A DNA stretch of 64,000 nucleotides from Conus ventricosus (taxonomy: Eukaryota; Mollusca; Gastropoda; Neogastropoda; Conidae): NCBI GenBank assembly GCA_018398815.1, contig CM031620.1, positions 66,050,504-66,114,503 on the forward strand, written 5' to 3'. Under the pieces are notes generated by a model that worked only from the letters and a program-made list of their open reading frames with translations, was not told the DNA's origin and made no database searches. Below, piece by piece: positions 54,601 to 64,000 of the stretch. The first letter of the stretch is position 1. Each line of letters begins with the position of its first letter. Made by a program: the position numbers and the translations under genes.

Positions 54601-56756
54601 TTTTACATATTTTTTTTATTAATCTTCTGGCACCTTCTAACAAGTAAAACGCAAAAAAAAACAACTACTTAAGAAAAAAAATCGAGTCTGTTAGTTTTTT
54701 TTGTCAAACATACAGTAACCTTGTAGATGATCAAGGGTGTTTATTTATCTCCGTTTTTTAATTGCAATAGCGAGCTTAAGGGGCATCCCAAATTTTTTAG
54801 ACTTTATTTGAACCCCGATTAATATGTTCTGCCCAAAATAGGGTCGCCCCCTCGGATAAAAATAAGCGAAAAATCATGTCATTTGCCCATAGTGACAGTG
54901 CGTTGGGGTAAATTCTAAGCAACGGGGTCATCCCCCCCTTTAGCTTAGGACCTTTTTCTTGTAGAAAAAAATTTTAGAACCCCGCCCGTTATTTTAATCT
55001 GTTTTTTTTCTGTTGTGTTCCTGAACCCGCTAACAAAAAGGGGCCTGATTCAAACCTTTCTAAAATTGTTTTTTTTTATCAAAGTATACATGCGCAGTTC
55101 CCCCATATTTAAAGCCAGATCTTTTAAAATTTTAAATATGATCTAACCAATGACTGTCAATAGATTTGTGCAACCAAAGTTTTGTATTCAGTTGACAAAA
55201 GCTTTTACTCTTAAAAAACCTTTTAGCAAAACCCCTTTTTGGGTGGGGAAATTTTTTAAAAAAAAACTGGGGGGCAAAATCCCTCCCTTTACGGAAAAAC
55301 CACACTCAGGAAAAATACACACAAACAAACTTAAAATAAGTATTCGTTTTGTGTTAAATTTCCTTTCGGTGTTTCCGGGAAACTAGGAAAATTTGAGACT
55401 TCAAGTTTGGGTGTGCCAAACTTTTTAAAATACAAAATTAGCGACTAGTTTTTTACATTGCAACTTTTGCGAACATTATAACAAACTCGGTCAAGTCAAT
55501 TACACATTTATTCCACAGTATTTTAATCTCTTAACATTTATTTCAAATGGTAAATTTGATGATTATATTGGGCAGCTTGAGCCCTTTTGTAAATTCCCCC
55601 CAAAATAAATTTGTTTGGGAAAAAAACAAAGAAAAATCTTAAAGGACATCAAAGAAAAATTTTTTCCTTTAAAACTTTTTAAAAAATCCATTTGTGAAAT
55701 TTAAAAAAAATAATACTAGCACCTTTGCTTTAAAAAAATTAATTTGGCACCCCCCAACAAGGGCAAAAAAATTTCCCAAAAATTTCTGGAAAACAAGAAC
55801 AAACCACACAAAATTTTTGCAAAAAAAATGATAATACTGAAACACAAAAATTTGATCCGTCTGTATTATAAATTTAAAAGGGAAATGTATGCTTTGGTTG
55901 CAACACACCAATTTTTTTGGCAAAGTATTTCCCAGAATTGATACCTTGTGCCCCACTTTTAAGCAAGTGTGCTTCCAATGGTTGTTGCAGAAATTGGGGA
56001 AAAATTTGGTGGATTTAAACCCCCCAGCCTTTTCAGAAGGGCCCCAGGGTTTTCCCTCCTCTGACTTGGCAGATGATGCGGGGCTCCACAAAAAAGTTTT
56101 TACATTGGGGTTCGTATTTCAAATTTTTAAATTCCAAGCAATTTCGGAAAGAAAACCCCCCAAGCATTTTTCTCTTTTATGAATTTTGGGATTCGTGTTT
56201 GCCAAAATCTTTTTTTCCCCTTAAATTTCTTTTTTTCTTTAGGGTGGGTTTAATTTCGGGTTCGTTTTTTTTTTTTAAAAATTTTTCCGGGTTCTTTGGG
56301 GATAAAACCCTTTTTGTTTAAAAATTTTTTTTAAATTAAACTTTTTCCGGCACTCCTTTTGACCCCCCAAATTTCTTTTTTTTAAAAGGTTTTTAAAAAA
56401 CTCTTTAACGGGGGCGGCATTTGGGGGAGCTATGCCTTTTTTTTTTTGACTTTTTTTCCCCCCAAAATTTTTTTTTAAAAAATTTTTAAAAAAATTTTTT
56501 TAAAAAAAAAGATTGAAGGGGGGTTCGAAAGGGTTTTTTCTTTTTTTTAAACCCCTTTTTATTTTTTTTAAAGGCCATCTTTGGGTTCCCCAAAATAAAA
56601 TTTTCACTTTTTTTTTTTTAAAATTCTTTTCCTTTTTGAAAATAATAAACCCGTTTTAACCTCATAAGTCTTTTTTAAACAGCCCTTGTTTTTTGGTTTT
56701 TTAAAAAAAAAAAAAAAAAAAATAAAAAAAAACAATTTTTTTTTTAAAAAAAAAAA

Positions 56757-56811
<55 letters not shown>

Positions 56812-57055
56812 TAATTTTTATTTTTGTCGCCCCAAATTATATTTTCCTTTTTTTGTAAGACTTGTTGTGAAAGGGTTTTGTCCCAGAATTAAAAATTTGT
56901 ATGGGAAAAAAATTATATATTGTTTGAAACCCAAACCCAGTACAAGGGACAGTTTTCCCCACCCAGAAACCCCGCAGAAAAGGAACAGTGCGGATTTTTG
57001 GCAGAAAAATTAAAAAATATCCATCTGTTTTTTTTTAGAATATTTTTCTGCTTTT
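54601..57055. other. corrupted region without element-1 counterpart; A/T homopolymer core
   Basis: About 2.4 kb extra relative to element 1. The open frames at 55669-56091 (minus) and 55889-56182 (plus) overlap each other and cannot be supported. 56200-56820 is almost only T and A runs, including poly-A stretches at 56701-56815. Confidence 0.4.
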
Positions 57056-57059
57056 TTTA

Positions 57060-58380
57060 AAAAGCCAGTTTTTTAAACCCTGTTTTCTTCAATTTTTTAA
57101 TGGCATCACAAACCTTTAAAAAACATGCATTTTTTTATTGGGGCGTTTCCGTTGTTTTTCTTGTAAAATATTTATTTTTTTTTAAAATCTTGCCCTCCCT
57201 TTCTCCATTTCCCCAAATTTTTCCTTGTCAAATGGGTTCAAAAATCCAACCACGGGCCCTTATTTGGTTATTAAAATAGTCTTCGAGTCTTAAAATCAAA
57301 AAAGGCAAAAGTTTTTACATATACGATCAACGTGGGAAAATCTCTTTGTTCCCTCCGGCGAAAACTTTCTTATTAAAATTAAGGGTTTGGTGAGGAAAAA
57401 AAGTCCGCACCCGAATACCTGATCAGACTTGTCTTTTATTGCACAGTAAACCCCTTCTCAATTTTTGGGATTATAAAAGGGCTTCTGATTCTCATAAAAG
57501 GAGTTGTTCCTTCAGTAAACAAGAAAAAAATTCCTTTTAAAGACTTCAGAAAATGATTTAGATGTATTTTCCAGAGATTTGCTCGTTGTTTCTATTTTCT
57601 TTTGGGGTTTTAAAAACTTTTTTAAAAACTGTTTTTTTTTTATACTGGGTTAAGATTTTTTCTGGCCAGTTCGGGGTTGGGAAAACAACATCAAACTCAA
57701 GAAAAATGTCCGGGGACTGTGTATTTAGCTAAAAAAGGGGGTTTTTCGGGAACAGTAAAACCCAAAATTTTCGCCAGGTTTAAAATGTCAGTTAAAAGAA
57801 AGTTTTTCTTTTAGGCCCCTTTGGAATTATGGCATTTTTGCGTCTTTAAATTCAAAATCAAGGGTTTTGCGGGAAATCTGTTCCCAAATTGTTTTTTGCT
57901 ACCCCTATTTTTAAAACATCACCCTTTGATCCTCCCTTTAAGCCTGTGTTGGGGCCCTTTTGGGGGGCCTTGTTTCCCTGAAAAACTTTCTTTTTCTTTC
58001 TTTTTTGGGGTAGCCATGGGGTAAAATTAGAGGGAAAAAAATGTCTCCCTTTTCCCTTGTCAAAGATTTCTTGCCCTCCTGTTTGAGGGGGTTTTTAGGG
58101 TTTAAAATGATACCCCTCCCCAAAATTTAGCAACAAAACCTTTGCTTTAGGATCTGTCGAGTAATATTTTTTTTTTGTTTCGTTTAGTTTAGCGTGCTGG
58201 CATTAAAACATCACCCCCCCAAGTTCAGGGAACTTAACTTTTTAAAACTTGTCCGGGCTGAACGGGTTGATGGATTATTTTCCACAAAAATTAAACAGTC
58301 TCCCTTATCCCTTTTACGCCGGGGGTTCCCTTTTCTTTTTCTTTTTGGGGCGGGGGTCACAACCGTATGAGTTCAATTTT
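57060..58380 (-). pseudogene. element-2 copy of the candidate major capsid gene (corrupted)
   Basis: Same strand and place as 9600-10868. The text near 57840-57890 (TTCAAAATCAAGGG...) parallels TCAAAATCTAAGGGAATGG at 10366, and the 58340-58390 start region parallels 10830-10870. Details unreadable. Confidence 0.45.
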
Positions 58381-58409
58381 ATAAAAAACAAAAAAAAATT
58401 ATAAAAAAA

Positions 58410-59100
58410 AAAATATGGATGAAGTTTTTGCGGATTAATCCTTTTGGGAAAAGAAAAGAAGATGAAACTAAACGGGGCCCCCTTTCATTAAAAAGAAGAG
58501 CTTGAAGGAGGGGGTTCTTTATTCCCTAAAAAAAGTCAAAAAACTATTGCGAAGGGGAAAGGGAATCATTCTTTAGAAAGTAGGGAGAGTTACCGGCGGG
58601 CTTCATCTAACTTTTTGGGGAAGTGGCGGCTTTTTTGTATATAAAAAAACTAGTGCGGGGGTTTGTTTAAAAGCTACTTCAACGAAAAACCCAAAAAAAA
58701 GTTTTTAAAACAAAGCACTTTTAGGGGGAAAACCCCCTATTGCTAAGGCAAAACTTTTTTAAACCTTTTTTGGGGGCTTAGGCCAACCCGTTAGTCGTTA
58801 CAAACTTAGGGAAAGGCTCCCAAACACAATCAAAAATTTAAAAAACATTCCTTTTCAAGATTTAACTCAAGAAGCGATGAACTATTCCCGAAATTAAAAG
58901 GGTTTTTAAAAAATTGAGGGGGGAACACATTTTTAAAAAAACCAATTCACGATTCCCCCATTGCCATGCGTGAAATCCGGGGTTTTAATGCTGCTTTTAC
59001 AGCCCAAAAAGGGGTGAACTAAAAAACATTTTGGAAAAAATTTGGTGAGCTAGATGGGAGGTTTGAAGAAGAAAAAAAATTGGGTTCACGGTCGCAAAAG
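58410..59100 (+). pseudogene. element-2 copy of the 10908-11701 coiled-coil gene (corrupted)
   Basis: ATGGATGAAG near 58415, and CACGATTCCCCCATTGCCATG at about 58949 parallels ATGATTCCCCATTGCCTATG at 11424, with AAATTTGGTGAGCTAGATGG at 59038 paralleling CTAGGTGAACTAGATGAG. Confidence 0.5.
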
Positions 59101-59329
59101 ACGGACGGCCCTACCCCCCTACCCACCCCTTTATTACAAACTAGAGCAGAAAACAAAGAAACTAACACAGTTTCCCTTTCTTTTGGGCCACTTCTTTTTT
59201 TTTCAAAACCCCACACTAGGGCGCCCCCATCCGCCCATCACACCCACACCCGGGTTTTCCCACTTTTCCCACGGGCCCCAAAATCCCCCTGATACGCCCC
59301 TGATAACCCTAATCTTTGTTTAAAGCACC

Positions 59330-62300
59330 AGTTGGGGAAAATTATCACTGGGGACCTAGGGACCCCAGAGATGGGCCCGCACACGTGAGGGGCTAATACT
59401 GGGGGGAAAAGGACCCCCCAAAGGGGGACTCTAATCTTTAAATTTACTCCCAACCCACACCTCCCCCCAAGGCCCCCCACCCTTCTCTTTTGACCCGGGA
59501 CCATTTTACCGCAGGGTTTCACGCGTCCCTAAGGGGGGGGAACGAAAAGTCCCCTACCTGTGCTGGCATCGCCCCAAAAAGGAGGCAGTAGCAAAAAACC
59601 CCAAACCCTTTTCCTGACTAACGCTACACCCCTTCAAACCCCCTAAAAGGGGGACAACCCACCCCGGGCCCCGGGAAAGAGTTTCCAGTCCTCGGCGCTG
59701 TACTTGGCCCCTCAAGGCTGACACCTCTCCCGGGGACTCTGCACCCCCGGGGCTGGGCGTGGCCCCCCCACAGTCCCCCACTCCCGAAGGGCTCTACACC
59801 GGCGGCGACCCTGGTCCTCGTTTTGACTCCTCCCCCCCGCTGGCAAAAACCCAAAGACCCACGCACCCGAATCCCCCTGACGAAACCCGGGGGTCGACCC
59901 CCCCTCCCCGGGAAAGGGCCCCCCCGGGGCATGAGGGGGGGGGGGGAAGCCCGGGTTTTTAGCCCCCCTCTTGCAGGGAAAGCCCCCCACCAGGGCAGTA
60001 ACAGGGTGGCTGGAGAAAATCCCGGGAAAAAACCCCGGGGACAGGAGGAGAGGGGTGCCTTACAGACGGCCCGGATGGTTTTTCCCTCTCCCGGGGGGAA
60101 AAGCGGGTACAGAAAGCCCCCCGCTCACCTGCGGCAAAGCGGCCCGTAGAATGCAAATGGTCCCGGGGCCCCCGTTTTAGGACGGAGCGGGTAACCCGCT
60201 GACAAACTGTAGGCCCCCCACTGTTTTTGTTGCTACTTTCCCAAGGGCATCAAGGCCTTTGGCTACCTGGTTTAAAACTTTAACTCTCCCTCCCTTGCCT
60301 ACTTCCCCCCCGGGAAAGAGTTGACCCCTTTAATTTCGAGTTTAAAACCCCCAAACCCTTTTCGCATTTTTGGGGTTTTCGATCCATTTTTCCCGCCCCC
60401 CCCCTTACAATAGCATTAAAAACAATGTTTCTTGAGCCAATCCACGCTATTACTATGAAAAAATGAATTTACACCCAATTCTTGGAGAAATAAAACCCCT
60501 TAAAAAAAATCCAACACGGACCCCCATGGGCCCCCCTTTTGGAAATACTTAAAAAAAACTAGGAATTTTGGGGAAAACTCACAAGGCTGGGTTCCAATAG
60601 TAAACAGTAGTAATTTCCATTTTTCAATAAAAACAAGAACAAAAGAAAAAAAAAAACTTTTCAAATTTAAAGGTTCACCGTTCTAGGGATATTTATTTCA
60701 AGAGAACGGCTCCAGCCACAACCTTCACTTTCCTTTCCCCTCTTTCCTGTCAAAATTTTAATCATATATTACACAACATGATTTTTTCGCCAAAAAATTT
60801 TCCTTTCCCGCCCCCCTTCTTGTCTTTTTTTGTCGGGTAAACCCCGTGGTTAATTTCCCTTTTTATGCCAACACAACCTTTCTTCTTACAATATTACAAA
60901 GCTGCAAAATTTCCCCCGGTTTTATCATCAACTGCTGAGTACCCCCCTTTTAAATTTACCCTTTCCCCTTTTTTCCCACTACTAAAAATTTTTAAGGGGG
61001 CTGGGCCCTAAACCCAAGATATCCTTTTCCAAAAATATTCTGTTTTCCCAACCCCGTACATCCCCCGCTGTGTGTCGACTGGCATTTACTTTAAAAAAAA
61101 AAAACCCCCCAAACCCTAGGACTCACGGGCCCGTACCCAAAAACGTACGGCAGATACAGTCCGCACGCGCCGGGCACCCGCGTTTGAGAACCAAAACTCG
61201 GGAACAAAAGTGAAAAGGGCACCCAAAATTTTAAATTTAAAAGGTCACGACCGTACTCCAGTATAAAAACCAAATCGACCACAAATCAGCCTTGACCCCA
61301 CTGAAAAGTTAAAACCCATTCCAATGCTGTTTAGGTCAAATCCGGGAAAACGTTAATCAAATTTTTAACGAACTAATTCTTTTTACAACTGAAATTGAGC
61401 AAATCCCTTTACGATTCCCCGCAGATACAACTGCCTGACTCACACTATGTTTCCCCAACAAAATGTAAACCCCGTATTACCTTCTTACTGACCCCCTGAA
61501 ATTAACATGAAAATAACACAAACCCAAAATCTACTTTACCGTCCATCAAAAGGTTTTTTATATCGAACCCCCATTGTTAGCCAAAATGTCAATTTACAAT
61601 CTTAAACCGGAAACCCCTTTTGTACACTTCTTACAGAAATTTACAGAAAAGAGGAAAAAAACAAACCCGGTGAAAAAAGAAGTTTCAAATCACGAACCCA
61701 AAACGAATTTATACCAGACAACCGTTTTACGCAACAACATTAAAACAAAATAAAATAACATAGACAACTACAGTAAACTGCCATTAATAAAAGACTAAAA
61801 CGACGAAAGACACCCTTTAACCCAACAAATTTACCAAACCCGGCAAACAGACGTTTTAAAAACCCCACCGTTCTGGGAAAAAGGGTGAAAAATGGGCCAA
61901 AAAAAGACGACAAAGGCCCCGGCAAGGCCAAGGGCACCCAAACCCGCGAGGACCTGGCACTAACCCATGACTCGAAATCCTCCTCAAAAAATTTTAAAGG
62001 CGCTCCCCCCGCAATACAAGGACGTCCACTCCGACGAAAAACCAGGGGGCCCCAAGTGAAGCTACCCCAACGCATTCCGCCCTTTGGGCGGAATCAAGCG
62101 AAATTATCCCCCAACACACAACAAACGGGCTGGGGCAGAGCAGCGTTTTCCCCCCGCCGAGCTGACAAAGCCCCACCAAAGGGGTTTGTTGTTGCTCGTG
62201 CCAAAAACACGAACAATTTTTTCCCCCAAAAAACTCACCCGATTGACAATACAAAAAAAACGCCGATATTTCCCGCCCCCCCTTTTCTGGTGTGAACCAA

Positions 62301-62880
62301 AATACCCCCCCCCCCGGGAAAAATCGGAAAAGAAAACCAAACCCCCCGCTTCCTTCCCCCCAAAAAAGTGAAGGGTGGAAAAGCGGGAAATTTTTATGTC
62401 TTATTTCCCCCCGCCCCCTACCGGGCCCAACCTTCCCCCTTAACCAAAAAACCCCCCCAAACCCTTAAAACGCACGCTTTGCACACAAATTTTACCTATG
62501 CACACGCGCACACGTCTCTATTTCTGAACTTTCCCTACTCCCAAAAACATGGACGGTGATTTTCTACCCCCGTTTGGTTTACAAAAAAAACTCGTGATGC
62601 GGATGTTAAACAATTTAGGGCGAGAAAAAAGGGTAGAAAAACAACAGAAAAACCCCGGATTTTTAAAGGTTTTCTAAGGAAAGCCAGGTTAGAAAAGCGG
62701 GTGTTACTAACATAACGCACTAGCATCACAAAAAAGCAGAATAAGAGAAAAAAATATAAACAGGAATACTTTATGAAAAAACCCCTAGCTAGCAGGGGAA
62801 AGGGGAAAAAGGACTCTGTTCAGGGAAAAACCGGGGTTACAATAGTTAGCTTATTTAAAAGCGTTGGGGGTTTTCCATTT
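59330..62880. other. corrupted region without element-1 counterpart; GC-rich island
   Basis: 59330-60200 is G/C-run rich, giving long Pro/Gly/Arg frames on both strands; 60200-62880 has mixed composition. In element 1 the same interval is under 200 bp. I see no recognisable gene, but corruption could hide one. Confidence 0.4.
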
Positions 62881-63162
62881 TACACTGTTTTGCTTTAAAA
62901 AGGTAGTGGGGCAAACAGGGTCAGTACCGCCCCAGCGCCTCAGCCTGGTAAAAGTTGGATTAGAAAACAATTGCATCATCTAGCAAACTTATTAAAGAAG
63001 TTAGCAGCTAAAGCGCTTGATGCTCTGCCTGGCATAATTGGCAGTGTTGTTAGTTGGGTTTTGTCTACTATAGGTAAGGTAGCTGGTTATATGGCTGACC
63101 ATCTGTGGACGTTAGGAGTGCTAGCTGCTGGATTAATTTTTAGTGAAATAAAGTATGGCTAA
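62880..63162 (+). CDS. small amphipathic/membrane-active protein, element 2 (5' end in corrupted text)
   Basis: The clean part reads a Pro linker (PAPQPGKSW, about 62930-62956), then LHHLANLLKKLAAKALDALP, GIIGSVVSWVLSTIGKVAGY, MADHLWTLGVLAAGLIFSEI and a stop at 63160-63162. The start lies upstream of 62930 in unreliable sequence. It is the close homologue of 11725-12112 and the best-conserved protein pair between the elements. One amphipathic helix plus one membrane helix; convergent with the 63174 gene. Role unknown, probably virion-associated. Confidence 0.75.
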
Positions 63163-63173
63163 TCCAGTAAAAG

Positions 63174-64000
63174 TTAAAAATACAACAAGGGCTGTCTTTC
63201 GCTAGTGTGACTGTCAGTGTGAGGCAGATCAACAGGTGGCGTGCTTTCTGGGCTGCTCTCTGGTTGTGGGGCGCTTATAACTGGGTCGCTTTCTTCAGGG
63301 CTGGGTACTTTTTTTAAAATGGATGGAGCAGGCCTTGTGTTTAAGCCTTGATTGTGCCCTAAGTTTTGGTCGTCTCCAGCTATGAGGATTTCATTGTTAT
63401 AATTTTGTATCATGCCAATCTGCAGTCTAAGGTCAGAGGGTAGCATGTATAATCCATGGCCTACAACAAAGTCGACCTTTGACCTAGCATGTGCAAGAAC
63501 GTCTTGATACCTTTGTATGCTGGCAGGCAAATCAACAGCAGAGTTAATAGCATCTTCTAAATTAGCTAGAAATTGTTTTCTGGCGTCAAAGCCCGTAGAT
63601 TGATCTACTATGCTAGACTTGGTCTGTGCTTGTGCTCCTAATAGACACCAAACGTATGTCCTTATGGAGTCATTAAGTCTTTGCACTCCTGGCATTGTTA
63701 GGCCTTCATTTTCATCTAAAATAAATGTTGCCCAAGCATTAGGATGTTTTTGTTCTATGGATCCCAATCGAACTTGTTTGTCTGGTTGAAAAGAGGTGTG
63801 GCCAGGCCAGTAGTCATAAGTATATTCTCTTTTTACACCCCACAAATATAATGTGCCTAACCCATGATTGCGGTCTAACTTTTGTCTAAAGTCAGTTGAA
63901 GGATTAATGTTAAATTCATTGCAGATTCTTTCATATGCATTATTATCCATTGGGCTGTTAAATTGATTAAACGCGCTGTCGCTGGGAGGGGCACTTGTAG
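63174..64000 (-). CDS. conserved element protein, candidate virion protein (5' end beyond window)
   Basis: Open without interruption from the window edge to the stop at 63174 (about 275 codons visible). An internal Met at 63950 is not the start, since the frame and homology extend upstream (FNQFNSPMDNNAYERI against NPLSNRIDMKAFERI in element 1). It shares ERICNEFNIN, SIRTYVWCLLGAQAQTKSSI, FLANLEDAINSAVDLP, YMLPSDLRLQIGMIQNYNNE with the 12198-13278 gene. It ends in a Pro/Ser/Glu-rich tail (PESSPESTPPVDLPH) where element 1 differs. Function unknown; clean coding state suggests element 2 is younger or less decayed than it looks. Confidence 0.75.
   Translation of the reverse strand, partial: TSAPPSDSAFNQFNSPMDNNAYERICNEFNINPSTDFRQKLDRNHGLGTLYLWGVKREYTYDYWPGHTSFQPDKQVRLGSIEQKHPNAWATFILDENEGLTMPGVQRLNDSIRTYVWCLLGAQAQTKSSIVDQSTGFDARKQFLANLEDAINSAVDLPASIQRYQDVLAHARSKVDFVVGHGLYMLPSDLRLQIGMIQNYNNEILIAGDDQNLGHNQGLNTRPAPSILKKVPSPEESDPVISAPQPESSPESTPPVDLPHTDSHTSERQPLLYF

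Larger units (their letters stand above)
47090..62930. other. corrupted-sequence patch (homopolymer-inflated), not normal genomic text
   Basis: Runs of four or more A, C, G or T occur every few bases; coding homology to element 1 is still traceable but broken every 10-30 bases. The change is abrupt at both ends (clean genes at 46729-47088 and 62940-64000). This is best explained by unpolished or wrongly corrected long-read consensus. Open frames inside it should not be trusted as proteins. Confidence 0.8.

Noticed and set aside
59554..60180. Overlapping Pro/Gly/Arg-rich frames on both strands
   Set aside because: Caused by C- and G-run inflation in the corrupted patch; mutually overlapping and without motifs.

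Overview
The window is eukaryotic, most likely marine-invertebrate (mollusc-like) nuclear DNA. It is dense in (CA)n, (GA)n/(CT)n and (AT)n microsatellites, carries several decayed LINEs, a Penelope fragment, a Ty3/gypsy fragment and an intact Tc1-like transposon, and has no recognisable host gene. The taxon is an inference from repeat style only. LAYOUT: (1) 0-2.1 kb: microsatellites, then a gene here called X with its 3' flank and three 70-bp tandem repeats; this looks like the end of one virus-like element. (2) 2.1-15.5 kb: a Polinton/Maverick-type (adintovirus-like) integrated element, element 1. It has a DDE integrase (intact), a protein-primed family B DNA polymerase (broken), an FtsK/HerA-like packaging ATPase (broken), a candidate major capsid protein (broken), a candidate penton-like protein and about ten small coiled-coil or membrane proteins. 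Genes lie in tight divergent and convergent groups, often with an AT-rich TATAAAA-like box directly on the start codon. (3) 15.5-45.1 kb: host repeats. These are a Penelope fragment, LINE A (17.4-22.5 kb), LINE B with a 2A-like motif (24.9-25.8 kb), a CR1-like LINE tail (27-28.5 kb), a multi-kb dispersed repeat family (28.5-31.2 and 37.5-42.6 kb), LINE D (31.5-37.2 kb) with nested insertions, an intact Tc1-like transposon (38.2-39.8 kb) and a decayed gypsy element (42.9-45.0 kb). (4) 45.1-64.0 kb: a second, diverged virus-like element, element 2. It starts with a foldback repeat and a 40-bp-arm palindrome, then gene X on the minus strand, a divergent polymerase gene, and homologues of most element-1 genes in much the same order, except that the polymerase sits elsewhere and is inverted. 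It runs off the right edge. From about 47.09 to 62.93 kb the base sequence is strongly corrupted toward homopolymer runs, while both flanks are clean, so this stretch is probably a badly corrected assembly patch; gene calls inside it rest on local similarity to element 1. HOW THE GENES WORK TOGETHER: integrase plus polymerase gives self-synthesising DNA transposition, while the ATPase plus capsid candidates imply that the ancestor made virions. Most element-1 breaks are single-base frameshifts rather than substitution stops, so they are either recent decay or assembly indels.
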